A stretch of DNA of 64,000 nt, taken from positions 682,001-746,000 of the forward strand of contig MU278357.1 in assembly GCA_022385755.1 (NCBI GenBank), in the 5' to 3' direction. The notes beneath the pieces are model-generated. The model was not told the DNA's origin and did no database searches. It saw only the letters and a list, made by a program, of their open reading frames with translations. The DNA is from Trametopsis cervina (taxonomy: Eukaryota > Basidiomycota > Agaricomycetes > Polyporales > Irpicaceae). Below are positions 43,702-54,776 of the stretch, piece by piece. Each line of letters opens with the position of its first letter. Within the stretch, counting starts at the first letter, position 1. The translations under genes and the position numbers were made by a program.

Positions 43702-44700
43702 TCAGACAACAATCATAGCGGCAAGGGCACCGACAACACCGACAAGGCCGGCGCTGACAGTGTTGGCAAGAGCACCGCTGGAGCTTCCACCGGCGCCGGA
43801 TGGGCTAGCGGAGCCGGAAGAGCTGGAAGAGTGTGCAGCGCTAGACCCGGAGCTCGCTGCGGAAGAGGGCGACGGGCTCGTAGCACCAGTGGTAGGGCTG
43901 GCAAAATTTTAGTCGGATGCAACCATAATTCGCTTCAAGACTCACCCGGCGGGAGTGCTGGCAGGCGGCGCTGAAGTAGGGGCACCACCAGTCGAACCAG
44001 CTGCAACGAGGTGTGAGCTTCACATTACATTATGTGATATGAATGATGAACGCACCGGAGCTGGAACCAGGTGCAGATGCTGGGGGAGGTACAGCGCCGT
44101 TCAGGCAGCTAGTGTCGCCTACAAATGCTAGTTAGGTTGCTAAACGTGAATGATGCAATATTGTGATGCGTACTGCTTGGGGTGATAGTGAAGACACCAG
44201 ACAGGGCCTTCGCGCCGTTAGAACGATCGGTAAGAGCGAGACCGTGCTGGGTGCCTGTGAAGTCACATTGAATAACAGGGACGACAGATGATTGGAACAA
44301 CACCTACCGCCAGTGATGTTGACTTGCCACACGAACGGGGAGGCAGCAAGGTTGTCGTAGGTCTGTTCAGGAGCACCATTGGCGTCGTTGGTGTTGATAC
44401 TACAGAACTATAAGAACGAGTAGCGAGGTAAAGAATGAACCATAATTACGAGAGGAAGAATGGGCCTAAAAGGAGAATATGAATATGCAGTCATGTAAGA
44501 GCCGCGAAAGCAGCTTACCAGTTCCACCACTCCAGCTAATCTGTGTCGGGACACACTGTGTGGGTGCGTTGCTGGATGGATTATGAGTGAACAGGAGACA
44601 AAGTTATGGAATGTGATACATACGGGGTGTTGATCATGAACTGAGCAGAGCCAAAGGTGGCGAGAGCAGCAGCGGTAGCGAGAGACAAAGTGAACTTCAT
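43702..44700 (-). CDS. GPI-anchored Ser-rich protein with Kre9/Knh1-like domain
   Basis: A multi-exon gene from ATG 44700. MKFTLSLATAAALATFGSAQ is a signal peptide. The mature start FMINTPTQCVPTQISWSGG is typical of the Ser-Thr-rich GPI-anchored family with a Kre9/Knh1-type beta-sandwich. Then come ASPFVWQVNITGG and TQHGLALTDRSNGAKALSGV with FTITPS. The C-terminal third is Ser/Ala/Gly/Pro-rich (probable O-glycosylated stalk). It ends in a hydrophobic helix ANTVSAGLVGVVGALAAMIVV that fits a GPI attachment signal. Stop TGA is at 43702-43704. It probably sits in the plasma membrane or cell wall. The exact function of this family in basidiomycetes is unknown. Confidence 0.83.
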
Positions 44701-45785
44701 GTTGACAGGAGGGAGACGGCCGAGTAGAGGGTGGACAATGAGCACGAGCGAAGGGGGAGCAACGAGCTTGCGGAAGATGGGACGACGACGGCAACGCTGG
44801 CTTATAATTACTCACGGAGACACCCGGCCGGACATGTGACGTTATCAGTCACAAAACCTTGATTTCTGTCACAATTCTCGAAAGGTCCATCAGCTTGTCA
44901 CGGTCAAGGCCCGACGTTCTCTTCGACGCTGCTCACGATGTCGACGACCGTGCCAGCAATTGTATTCGCCGTCCTACGTTCTAGCCACCTCTGCGCTGCT
45001 TACGCTGCTACAACTGCAACCTTCTTTATAATGCTGACTGTGACAAGCATTCCGTATCTTTTGCCTCCTTGATCAGCTCCGACATTCGCACGGCGCACAG
45101 CTGCCGAGCCTGATGCACATTGGTATGACGAAGTCAACACCCACGTCACACGCGAGTAATTTATTTTTGCTTCATTTCCGTCATTCCTTCCTGACCCGCT
45201 TCGAGTTCATGCATATAGGAGCAGGATAGGGCGAACATGGTCGAACTACGCGCTCTCAGCGGATGGTCTTGCGATTCCGGGACTGCCTACAACAGAGGTG
45301 GATTCGCACAGAGCTCTTGACTCCGAAGATCTGATCAACAAGCCGGGCAAGCATGGACAAGAGTTTCCTTATGCATGCGTCAGTTCTACCGAAGAACAAA
45401 AGAAGACGTCACCAAGCCGCTGTACAGCAGCGATCCAAGTCTCTGTCTCTTGCAGGGCACAGTAGCTTGCTCGTCAATTGAGAAGCGACGTTCAACGTAT
45501 AATTGCAATGCGGTAATCGTAATCTACTCGGCCCATGTATGACGCTCTATAGGATTACGCCCACCAACTCAGACAACAATCATGCGTATCTCCAAGAGAT
45601 AGTACAGCGCATTGCAAATCTAATTGTCGATCCGTTACGCAAAGACCTCCCGTCATTTGATCATGTGGCGGTTGCATAGGTTTGTACAGTTCTAGTTATT
45701 GCAGTATTGTTCGCTATCACTACTAGGGATGCATACAAGTTTGCTACACAGATGGATACATAAGGAAACACAAAGCCCAATACAT
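44701..45785. other. Intergenic, 1.1 kb
   Basis: It lies between the 5' end of the GPI protein gene and the 3' end of the EEP-family gene. Apart from a TATA-like element near 44802 I see no gene, RNA or repeat. Confidence 0.55.
44802..44806 (-). promoter_or_regulatory. TATA-like element of the GPI protein gene
   Basis: The minus strand reads AATTATAAG about 100 bp upstream of ATG 44700, a spacing similar to that of TATA-like elements at two nearby genes. Confidence 0.4.
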
Positions 45786-46871
45786 TCATCTCACTCGCAG
45801 AGTAGTCACAAGCCCACAATGGTCGCTAGCCCATTGTCCTTCGATCGTCTGCAACCCGACGCCAACTCGCTCAGGTTCTACAACTGCACATCGACCGTTC
45901 GGCGTGTAGAACATCCTGTCAAGTCTCCCCGGCGGGAACTCCATCGGGGGTTGATGTCCCCAAGTCAATGCATCCTCCTCATCTTCGCCTCCCGTCCATG
46001 CATCGATCAAGCCAGCCTGCTCGTGTATCACCGCGTCCTCCGGTGCGATAGCGTTCATGTCTCCAGCGATCAAGCCAGCGTGTACGCCGTCGGCGCGAAC
46101 CATGTCTGCGGCGGCCGACAGCTGTCCCGGCCGCATTGATGTACCCATGGGCAAAGACTCCAGATGGACATTTGCCACCCGAACAGTTACCGTGGGCGCC
46201 GTGAGTGACCGACGCTCTGTTTCTTCGTCCGACGTCGATGATTCACTAGCCTTCGAAGTACCGTGTTTAGGAGCGTCCAACCTCAGGTCGACCACGAGCG
46301 CATGTCGACCCATGAGCGAGTTTCCAAACTGGAGGAGCTGCGCAGACAGGACGGCGATCGTTCTTGTCACCAGCGTCACGTTGCCGTAATGGCCGTCCGG
46401 CCAATCGTCAGGTCGCACGGGCACGACGCAAAAGTGTTGGCGGACCCACTCGTTCTCGAGGATTTCCGGGAACGCCTCAGGGTTGACTTCTTGCAACAGG
46501 ATGCAGCACGGGTCCGGCTGCTCCTCGTCCGATGAGCATCCGAACACGTCCACCTGGATGTGCTCCAGAACAGTCGACAGGCGCGTGCGTGGGTTCGGCG
46601 CCATGAAGTCGACGTTCCACGTGAGTATTTTGACGGCGGTTTTGGGGAGGACGTGCGAGATAATCGACGAGGTGTCGGGAGAAACTGTGGTGACTATAGG
46701 GTTCGAGTCTCCAGACGACCCAGAGCTCTCAGAGACGGAGCGTTCGTCAGAGGCCCGGCGGCTCATGTTGCGCATGAGGCTTTTCTTGCCGTTGTGCGTA
46801 TGTCGCCAATGCTGCCTGCCCTGTGAATAACATCTCACAGGAAGTTTTCGCAGCGTATCTTCGTTCCACAT
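45786..46871 (-). CDS. Endonuclease/exonuclease/phosphatase (EEP) family hydrolase
   Basis: A single open frame of 361 residues, no intron. The N-terminal ~75 residues are basic and Ser-rich. The EEP core motifs are in order: KILTWNVDFMAPN, CCILLQEVNPEAF, GNVTLVTRTI, GRHALVVDLRL, VRVANVHLES, LIAGDMNAIAPED, GRLDRMFY and the terminal WASDHCGLVTTL. The TWN, QE, GDMN and SDH motifs hold the usual metal-binding and catalytic residues, so it should be active. The spacing resembles TDP2-type 5'-tyrosyl-DNA phosphodiesterases, but nucleases and phosphatases share this fold. I therefore leave the substrate open. The true start may be a downstream Met (MRNMSRRAS, near 46775). Confidence 0.82.
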   Translation of the reverse strand: MWNEDTLRKLPVRCYSQGRQHWRHTHNGKKSLMRNMSRRASDERSVSESSGSSGDSNPIVTTVSPDTSSIISHVLPKTAVKILTWNVDFMAPNPRTRLSTVLEHIQVDVFGCSSDEEQPDPCCILLQEVNPEAFPEILENEWVRQHFCVVPVRPDDWPDGHYGNVTLVTRTIAVLSAQLLQFGNSLMGRHALVVDLRLDAPKHGTSKASESSTSDEETERRSLTAPTVTVRVANVHLESLPMGTSMRPGQLSAAADMVRADGVHAGLIAGDMNAIAPEDAVIHEQAGLIDAWTGGEDEEDALTWGHQPPMEFPPGRLDRMFYTPNGRCAVVEPERVGVGLQTIEGQWASDHCGLVTTLRVR

Positions 46872-47484
46872 CTTGCTGTAGCCACGCTTGGTTGGTGTGG
46901 AGGTGGAGATGGGGAAAGGGGTTTAAGGGGTTGAGCAAGAGGTGGATTTACCCCCTCTGCTTTTATGCCCATCCCATCGGCTCGTGCCCGTCAGGGGATA
47001 CAGCTTGTTGTGAACGTTGCAGCCACTCGGATGGTATTCTTGTGGTGTTATCATCTGCGAGATCCCCTCAAGCGCCGACATGAGGGAGATGGGGTCAGTG
47101 ATAACCGCCTCGTGCACTGCGAACTCATTCAATGACATTCTTTCGTGGGTGCAAGGACCGCATTCGCGTTCCATTCTAGTAGATCCCGAAACATGTATGG
47201 ACATCTGGCAATGGATTCCGTATCCCTCGATGACTGGGTGAGCTCCAATCAACTTAGGAGTGGAAATAGAGGCTGTATTTCCCTAGGACGCTTGCCATGG
47301 ATTTCAACCTCATATCGTAATGCATTCCCTCGGGTCCAAGTGAGCAATGCACACGACACTGATGGTTGTCTGCCGTATAGCGATGCAACAGTCAACAGCG
47401 TTGGCGTCACGAAATCGTACAACACTTGGAAGTACTGTACAGCAATTATTTGATACTCATAACATCCAATCTTCCCGGCATGAT
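46872..47484. other. Intergenic, 613 bp
   Basis: It is upstream of the EEP gene and downstream of the SQT1-like gene, both on minus. Apart from a TATA-like element, nothing was recognised. Confidence 0.55.
46961..46966 (-). promoter_or_regulatory. TATA-like element of the EEP-family gene
   Basis: The minus strand reads GCATAAAAGCAG about 90 bp upstream of ATG 46871. Confidence 0.4.
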
Positions 47485-49052
47485 CTACTCAGTGGCAAAG
47501 ACGAGGCAAACACCGTCGTCTCCAGCACTTACCACCGCCTTGCCATCGTGACTAAGAGTGGCACCGAATATCGGTCCACGGTGGCCTTTGTGCTCCTTGA
47601 TGAGCGTCCCCGTCCTAGCGTCCCATGTCTTGAGGCTCTTGTCTGCTGATCCGGTGACAAGGAGATATGATTTAGGTGCGGGAAGCGCGAGAAGGGTCGT
47701 AACAGCATCCTGTACACGCCCGCAATATATCAATATCGTAGCCGCAAAATGAAAATGACGAGAAGGAATTACGCACTTCGTGTTCGAGCGTCGTACGCAG
47801 ACGCATCGTACCAAGGTCCCAGATGCACGCCTTTCCGTCCGTGCCGCCAGTCACCACCACGCCGGCGTTTCCTGTCTGTCCCGTACCCGCCAGATCGACA
47901 AAGACAACACTTTCGACGCTCTCCTCCTCTTTGTGTCCGCCGAGGGCACTGACGACCTCACCCTTGGTCAAGCTCACCACCCTGACGCTGCCAGATTGCC
48001 CGCCGACGACGACGATCGTCGACGCAGGGTTCACGGCGAGTGAAGTAATAGATCCCAGATCGAATCTGGCATCGGTCGCGGAGAGCTTGAACACAGGTGT
48101 GGACGAGCGGGGGTCCCAGTATATCAGGTTCCCGTCCGCGTCGGCCGTCACGATGCGCTTGCCGTCCGGAGTAAACTCGCCACATTGGACGGCGGAGGTG
48201 TGTCCTGCGAAGACCTGCATAGTGTTCCCCGACGGTACTGCGATCGCGGAGAAGGTTAAGGTCAGCGGATTGTTTGCGTTACTCCCAATCGTGATAAGTC
48301 AGGAACAAGAGAAGCGGGGCACGTAGCCTCAGGGCGGCGTGCGGGGAGATTGGCGTCGGGAAATGGTCGGGACGACCCGCGCGTCGGGCGCGGTGAAATC
48401 GAATTGTATCGGTAGAAAGGACTGAGATCGGGACTTACGTTGCCAGAGCCATACTGTCGTGTCGTTGGAGCCGGCGAGGAGGACAGAGCCTTTCGGATGC
48501 CATCTTAGCCACTGGGAAAGGTACGCAGTGTTAGCATTCGTTCGGCGACTTGGCTGTATGAATAGAACGTACCACAACCTCATCCGGCCCTTGCAGCTCA
48601 GTCAAGAACTCCCAGGTCTTGTAGTCCTCTTTTCCCCGTCTCCGCCATACTCGCACTTTGCCGTCCATACCTCCAGTAGCGATGAACTCCCCGTCGCTGC
48701 TGAACCCAGTACTTGTCACACTGTCCGTGTGGCCGGTGAGCTTTACGACTTCTTCTCCAGTGGATAGATCCCATATGTATCCAAGGTCGTCCTCCCCTCC
48801 GGAGGCAATCAAGGGTAAGGAGGGATGCGCCGAGACCGCGAATACAGAACCGCGGTGTGCAGGAAAGTGTCGTATCGAGTTATCCTCGTACGGACCGTCG
48901 TCATCGATCTGTGCACCCTCCCCTTCCTCGTCGTCTTCGTCCATGCCATCGTCTTCGCCTTGATCAAGTTCGAGATAGACGTCATCCTGGTCGAGGAAAT
49001 CGTCGCCCTCATCTACTTCTTCCATATGTTCATTCGGTTGCTCGGAGGCCAT
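47485..49052 (-). CDS. SQT1: WD40 ribosome-assembly protein Sqt1 / AAMP homologue
   Basis: Four or five exons from ATG 49052 (MASEQPNEHMEEVDEGDDFL). The first ~55 residues are strongly acidic. WD40 repeats follow: HRGSVFAVSAHPSLPLIASG, LGYIWDLSTGEE, HTDSVTSTGFSSDGEFIATG, VWLRWHPKGSVLLAGSND, HTSAVQCGEFTPDGKRIVTA, FDLGSITSLAVNPASTIVVV, GGTDGKACIWDLG and the last ATLSHDGKAVVSAGDDGVCL. The acidic leader plus about seven to eight repeats matches Sqt1 in yeast, a dedicated chaperone of ribosomal protein uL16 (Rpl10), and AAMP in animals. The role is transferred by family. Confidence 0.87.
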
Positions 49053-49132
49053 TCTATAATAAAAATAACAAAACAGATGTAAGTGGTAGTGTACGAGTCT
49101 TCTGGAGAACTTTGTGCATACGCTGTACAACC

Positions 49133-49140
49133 CTTTTATA
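49133..49140 (-). promoter_or_regulatory. TATA box of the SQT1-like gene
   Basis: The minus strand reads TATAAAAGGG about 85 bp upstream of ATG 49052, a near-consensus TATA box at a sensible distance. Confidence 0.55.
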
Positions 49141-51974
49141 CTATAGTGGAAGCCCTTGGGCGTTGGATGGCGTGGACAGCTGAGTCAAAGGGTTGTATGA
49201 GTAATCAGTCGGCTGCGAATTGGCAGAAGTCAAGAGAATTTCTCGACATGATCGTCATCAGATCTTGATGATGAAGATGTTAATCTTATCTTATCTATGG
49301 CAGCGAATAGTGGAGCAACGCAGCAGATCGACAAACCCAGCAGCTTGAACGTTTGCTTGTTTTTGACGAAACCGTCACCTTCATCCGCACGCCTTCATAT
49401 TCAGGTACTACGGCGAGCGGGAATATCGAAAGACATGGACTTTCTCGAACAGAGGCCCTCATTCCTGTACATCCGGGCCGGCTACTAGTGCAGACCCACC
49501 CCTGGGTGCGCAAGAAAAATGGTCAGATGAGCATCAGTAGGTTCGCCGCCCATATGAACAGGTTTGGCACAGATTTTTTCGGTACAAAATGGCTAGAAGT
49601 CGATGAATTACACGATACGTTCCATGCGCGATGACGGTCGTCCTGGAGAGTATGGTTGGTTGCCCAAAATTTTCTAAAACGGTCGTTGATTTGGAGTCTT
49701 TACCTCTGTGATTTATGTGACAGCCAACCGCATAACATGATTTCGCCTTGCGCTCGCTTGCAACGAGATTGTTATAAGTATAACGCGAGTAAAACAAGAA
49801 CTACAGCTCTTCCTCGCCTTTAAATAACCCAACAGCATCCTAGCGTGCAGAAAAGTACCTCCTGGAATCTGCTTACGTCGTGCCCCGCATAACGAGTCCG
49901 ACATCACGGACACCGTTGACTAAACCGATGATCGAGTCGGGAGTCGGCGGTAGCTCAATCTGAACAGGGCACGATGGTGATATCGGCTATGCCAAATTTG
50001 CGCAGAGCGATCAGGATGCGGCGTTGCCCATATTTCGTGGATGCGCCCTGCGAGCCCCGGAGATGTACTTCTAGCGGCCGATGATTCCTGCAACGGCGGA
50101 GGGCGCGGTATGTCCCAGCAAGAGATGAGATAATGACGTGCGTCGTTCCAAGGGGTATGCGGACAGGCGATATGTTCTTTCGACCATCTGGCCACTAAAT
50201 GTGCTAACGGGTTGGCTGAGCTTTACAGTAGCTTTATGTATGAGATTACTTATACGAAGGCAACATGGGCAGCGTACCGAACAGTACAGAACTTCTTTGA
50301 GTAGATTCTTCGTGAAGTGATGCTTCCGCCAGTCAGGTGAAGCCGTTTAATCAGTGGAGGTTAACGAGAAGCTCTATGCCTCCTTCTTAGACTCGTGGGG
50401 AGAATGTATCAATGGGAAGCTTATTCCGCGGCGAGAATCATTTGACCTCCTTACTTCGCCGTGGTAGACCATAAGCGATTGGTATTAAAACTGCTTCAGG
50501 AAGACGTTGGTGGTACATCACTTCGCGAATGAGCCTTAGAAGCATAACATCAAGCTAATCTGATAGACGAGCATTCGCTGAAGTGAAGCGTGAGTTATTT
50601 GCACAGACTTGCATAGAGGTGTACTTACCACCGACGTGAGCGTTTGACATCTCCAGTAGTCGCAAGTTGGCACTAACATGACACTACGGCCGGAACATAT
50701 TTTTTGAGGTGTTCACGCGATGCACTGAGGGCCTCACTCGTCTCGAACGTATGCAGCCAAGCTCGGCGCTGTTAGCAACTTATTAGCAGGGTGTTCGTGA
50801 GTGCACCGTGACCGTAGCTGAAGAGCTTCTGGACTGGATTTCGATCTTCAAATTGCGCCCAAACGCTGGCTACCATCGGCCCGCGTCAGTTACCCGCCCT
50901 AGGCCGCGCCACGATCTGCCACCATTCCAGACTCGCGACACTGGTTGCGAGACAACGACAACACACAATGCGACTTCTGGCTTGAAGAAATACCCATCTG
51001 TTTCCAAGGGCGTACAGCACATCGGTGCATATAGTGGGTTTAAACTTTTGAATCCCTTAGGTGCGCCACCAACTCAGGTCGTGGAAAAGCCTCCGTAGAG
51101 TAACCTTTCACGCGGCGGCCGGGCTTAGTAGCCATGGGGTTGAACGTAGGCAATGAGAAAAGGTAGTGTGTAGACCTCCTCTTGATCGTGCAATAAGTCT
51201 TACTGTATTTCTCTCATGTCCCAGGGAAATCAATTGGTCCTAACAAATCGCCGTCATGTTCACAGCTTCGACGAAATACTACCATAGAACGCTGTAACTG
51301 CGGGTGCTCTCGTGTTAATCTTTTGCACAACCCTTCCTATGACGGCCAAGGCTTCTTAGAAGTGCCGGACTCTATACAACGGCTCCGTGAGACAGGCCGA
51401 GCAAAAGCTTAATCCCAAGCAAATCGTCCGAAACTTCGTGCAGTCATTGGTCGAAAGTCGGTATGTACCTGAGCTCGTTACGCCCTCCTCATTGATCTGA
51501 GACAAATAATATCGATCTGGTTGTGCTGACCCCCTTCAGGCACATCTCGAACACTGGTTCGCCTTTTTCTATCTCCCGCTGTTCCTCCTGGTCGCTCTTG
51601 CGCAAAAAACCACGAAGATGCGCCACACGTAATATTTGCGCGTCCCGTGGGCTGGCCTCTGCCCTTTCGTGGCTGCAAAATAAGCTAAAATAGCCTAGTC
51701 GCTTTCTTACAGCGGGCGTGTGAGAGGCGGACGGACGATACAGCACGGCCAGCGAGGATTTCCCGCGCACAGAATCAGATATGGTTGAAACTTCCGCAGG
51801 CGCCCGCTCGTGCTCGCCCGCCTTTTCCCCGCCAGCATCATTTCATCTACAAGCCGGGATCGCATGTGACAGCCAAGGTGCGAAACAAATTGACTTCTCT
51901 ACCCCGCAGTACCCCAGATTTCGTCGTGGAAATACCGATCCAGCAGGGTCAGCCGGCCCAGGCAAACTAGTTGG

Positions 51975-51980
51975 TATATA
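51975..51980 (+). promoter_or_regulatory. TATA-like element of the sugar transporter gene
   Basis: TTGGTATATAGCAAG lies about 105-110 bp upstream of ATG 52084. A pyrimidine-rich stretch follows it before the start codon. Confidence 0.35.
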
Positions 51981-52083
51981 GCAAGCTGCCCTGCCTCGTT
52001 TTGTGGGATGCTTCTCTCCGACCTCTTGCCTGTTCCGCGTCCGTGACCTGCAGCTTTACGCTGGCCTCCAGGCTCCTATCCAA

Positions 52084-54550
52084 ATGGCGGTACCAGAGTG
52101 GACGATTGTGGACTTTATTCACAGAGGGCCATGGTGGCGGAATCGCGGTGAGTGCTGTCTCCGGAGAAGCTTGTCCCAACGATACTTATGTGTCTCTTTT
52201 CGTAGGGATCAGGCTTCTTAACATTTACCTGTTCCTCCCTCTTTTGACTGCCCCCATCAACGGTTTTGACTCGTCACTGGTCAATGGTTGGTCTGTTTCT
52301 CCCCTCGTGATATTTTTTCTTCACAACGCGTACCGTTCGCAGGTCTCCAAATTCTCCCCGCCTGGCAGGACTACTTCCATCATCCCAACGGTAAAACACT
52401 CGGTACGTAATGACATCTGTCTAATATGTGTACTTCCGAGCTAATCCATCACTTTTCTCATAGGACTGATTAGTGCCGCCCAAGTTATCGGCTCTATAGT
52501 GGTAAGTATTCCCACTCCCACCCGTTTTTCCGCGGACAAACGTCGATTGTTGCGCAGGCTCTTCCCATAACTCCATACATTTCGGATAACGCTGGGCGCC
52601 GGCCAACGCTATTCATCGGCTCAATCATCATGTTGACCGGGGCAATCCTGCAAACTGTTGCCCAGAATATCGGTACATTTATTGGAGCGCGGGGCCTGAG
52701 TGGGTTTCCCTTGATCTCGAACCGCTCGAGGCTATACTCATAAATGTAATGCTTAGTTGGGTTTGGGCTCACCTTCGGACTTAATGCTGCGCCACTGCTC
52801 ATCACCGAGTTAGCGTACCCAACGCAGGTCAGTTCACCAAGTCGGTAGTTCTACTCGTAGCTCACGTGTCCTTGCAGCGCGGCAAACTTACGTCAATATA
52901 CAACTCGTCGTGGTACATGGGAAGCATAGTCTGTAAGTCCCTGACACCTGTCGAGCCCTCCTCTCGCTCATTGTTTTTCTTAGCGGCATGGGCGTGTTTC
53001 GGCGCATTCAACGGCGCAAATGATTCGGGTTGGTCATGGCGAGTTCCGACAGCCGTTCAGATGCTCGCTCCTTTCTTCCAAATGATTTTGATTTGGTAAG
53101 CGACATCCATTTCACCTTAGTGCTTCTCTCCTGATTTCATCATCCCAGGTTTATTCCCGAGAGTCCACGGTTCCTCGTCTCTCAAGGACGTGTACGTCGT
53201 TACCCAGGAGCTCGTTGGCATTATCTGAGGCTCACTTTCTTCTTCTCTAGGAATCAGAGGCCTCTCGTATCCTTGCGCGCTTCCATGCGAACGGTGCCGA
53301 CGAGCGCGACCCGCTCATCATGTTCGAGATGGCTCAAATTCGACATGCGCTGAAGGTCGAGAAAGAGGCTGCACGTGATACCCGATGGATAACGCTCTTC
53401 AGTACACCGGGGAACCGCAAGCGAATGCGCATCATCATCGCCCTGGCCATATTCTCGCAATGGAGGTACGTCAGCTTGCCTTCTCTGTCGCCTAAGTTGG
53501 TTCTCATCGGTAACAGCGGGAACGGCCTCGTCTCGTATTACATCAACCTTATCTTGGAGGGCGTGGGCATAACGTCACCGAACACCAAGGCCGCCATAAA
53601 CGGTGGTCTGCAAGTATGGAACCTTGTCGCTGCTATGACCGGTGCCCTTCTTGTTGATCGCTGGGGTCGACGAACGTTGTTTATAATATCGAACGCTGGC
53701 ATGTTGTTTGGTAAGGTCATCTGGCTAATTGTGTACGCAAATGCTGACCGCAGTGCCCAGATTTCGCACTATGGACCATTACCACCGCTCTTTTCAACGA
53801 GCTGCACATAACAACTGCAGCTAAAGGTACGAAACGCCCTCTATCCTATCAGTAGCATAGCTGACGCTTCGACACGCGTAGCTACACTTCCCTTCATTTT
53901 CCTTTTCTATCTTTTCTATGACATTGCATACACCCCCATGCTTGTCGCATACACTTTGGAAATTCTCCCTTTCAACATCCGTGCGAAGGGTTTCGCTGTT
54001 ATGGTATGTCTATTTTACTTACGGTATCTTGCAACTGCTCACGGTTTCCTTTTTATCAGAACTTTGTTGTAGCTCTTACTCTCGCGTTCAATCAATTCGT
54101 CAATCCTTGGGCTTTGGATGCAATCGGCTGGCGATATGTGCGTCATTCCCCACTCGCCCTCTCTGTCCTCGCCTCTGACTAACCTCTCAACAGTATCTGG
54201 TGTATTGTGGATGGCTCATCATCGAGCTTGTGTTCATTGTGACAAACATTGTTGAAACAAAAGGACGAACTCTGGAAGAAACTGCGGCGCTATTCGATGG
54301 CGAGCAGTGCCCACAGGACCTCGTCTACAAGGGCGGAGAGGCGGCGACGATGACGATGGGTCGCGCGACTGCTATCGAGCGCCGCATGAGCGAGGAGAAG
54401 TCTCTCCCCGTAGGGCGGGACTTCATGGAGCTGCACGACGTATCAAATAGCGGGAGTAGTGCTCGTCCGTCCTCCGACATAGGGAGGGAGGAGATTAAGA
54501 CCCGCGAAAGTCGACAGTTAACACAGAGTTTCGATGACTACGCTGTATAG
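52084..54550 (+). CDS. MFS sugar transporter (hexose / lactose-permease type)
   Basis: Start at ATG 52084 (MAVPEWTIVDFIHRGPWWRN); about twelve introns, roughly 510 residues. The spliced exons give the usual sugar-porter motifs: INGFDSSLVNG-LQILPAWQDYF, ISDNAGRRPTLFIGS (loop 2-3), GARGLIGFGLTFG, PLLITELAYPTQRGKLTSIYN, WFIPESPRFLVSQGR, IFSQWSGNGLVSYYINLIL, DRWGRRTLF (loop 8-9), YTPMLVAYTLEILPFNIRAK and NIVETKGRTLEETAALFDGE. All twelve expected membrane segments appear present. It belongs with fungal proton-sugar symporters; LQILPAWQDYFHHP resembles the lactose-permease/cellodextrin branch, but the substrate is not certain. It converges on an alpha-amylase gene with a 226-bp gap. Confidence 0.92.
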
Positions 54551-54776
54551 CACTATCATTTGGGTTTAAGAAAAAAAGTATGTGTATGTACAACATTTAT
54601 CGATTCGACCACCGAAACAGAACCCGGAAGCTGGATAACTATATTGCAGCGTCGCAAAAGAGATGTATGAGGCTAAATGGGCGTATGCAACTGCGGGAGA
54701 TTAAATCAAGATGGTAGTAGATGTTTAGTAGATTGATGAAAGTAGGTCGTGTGCCGTGTTGTGGTTGTGCCTTAGA

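Larger units (their letters stand above)
49053..52083. other. Gene-poor region, 3.0 kb
   Basis: The largest gap in the window. Short frames occur, the longest being 93 codons at 49353-49634 (+) and 91 codons at 49920-50195 (-). None has a recognisable domain or consistent splice sites. I see no terminal repeats, target-site duplications, transposase motifs or RNA genes. The left end carries the SQT1 promoter. The right end carries the transporter promoter and leader. Confidence 0.5.

Noticed and set aside
46698..46716. tRNA B-box-like GGTTCGAGTC
   Set aside because: It is antisense to the EEP-family coding sequence and has no matching stems.
49353..49634. 93-codon frame on plus in the gene-poor region
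   Set aside because: No recognisable domain, no upstream promoter element and no supporting splice context; kept only as part of the gene-desert observation.
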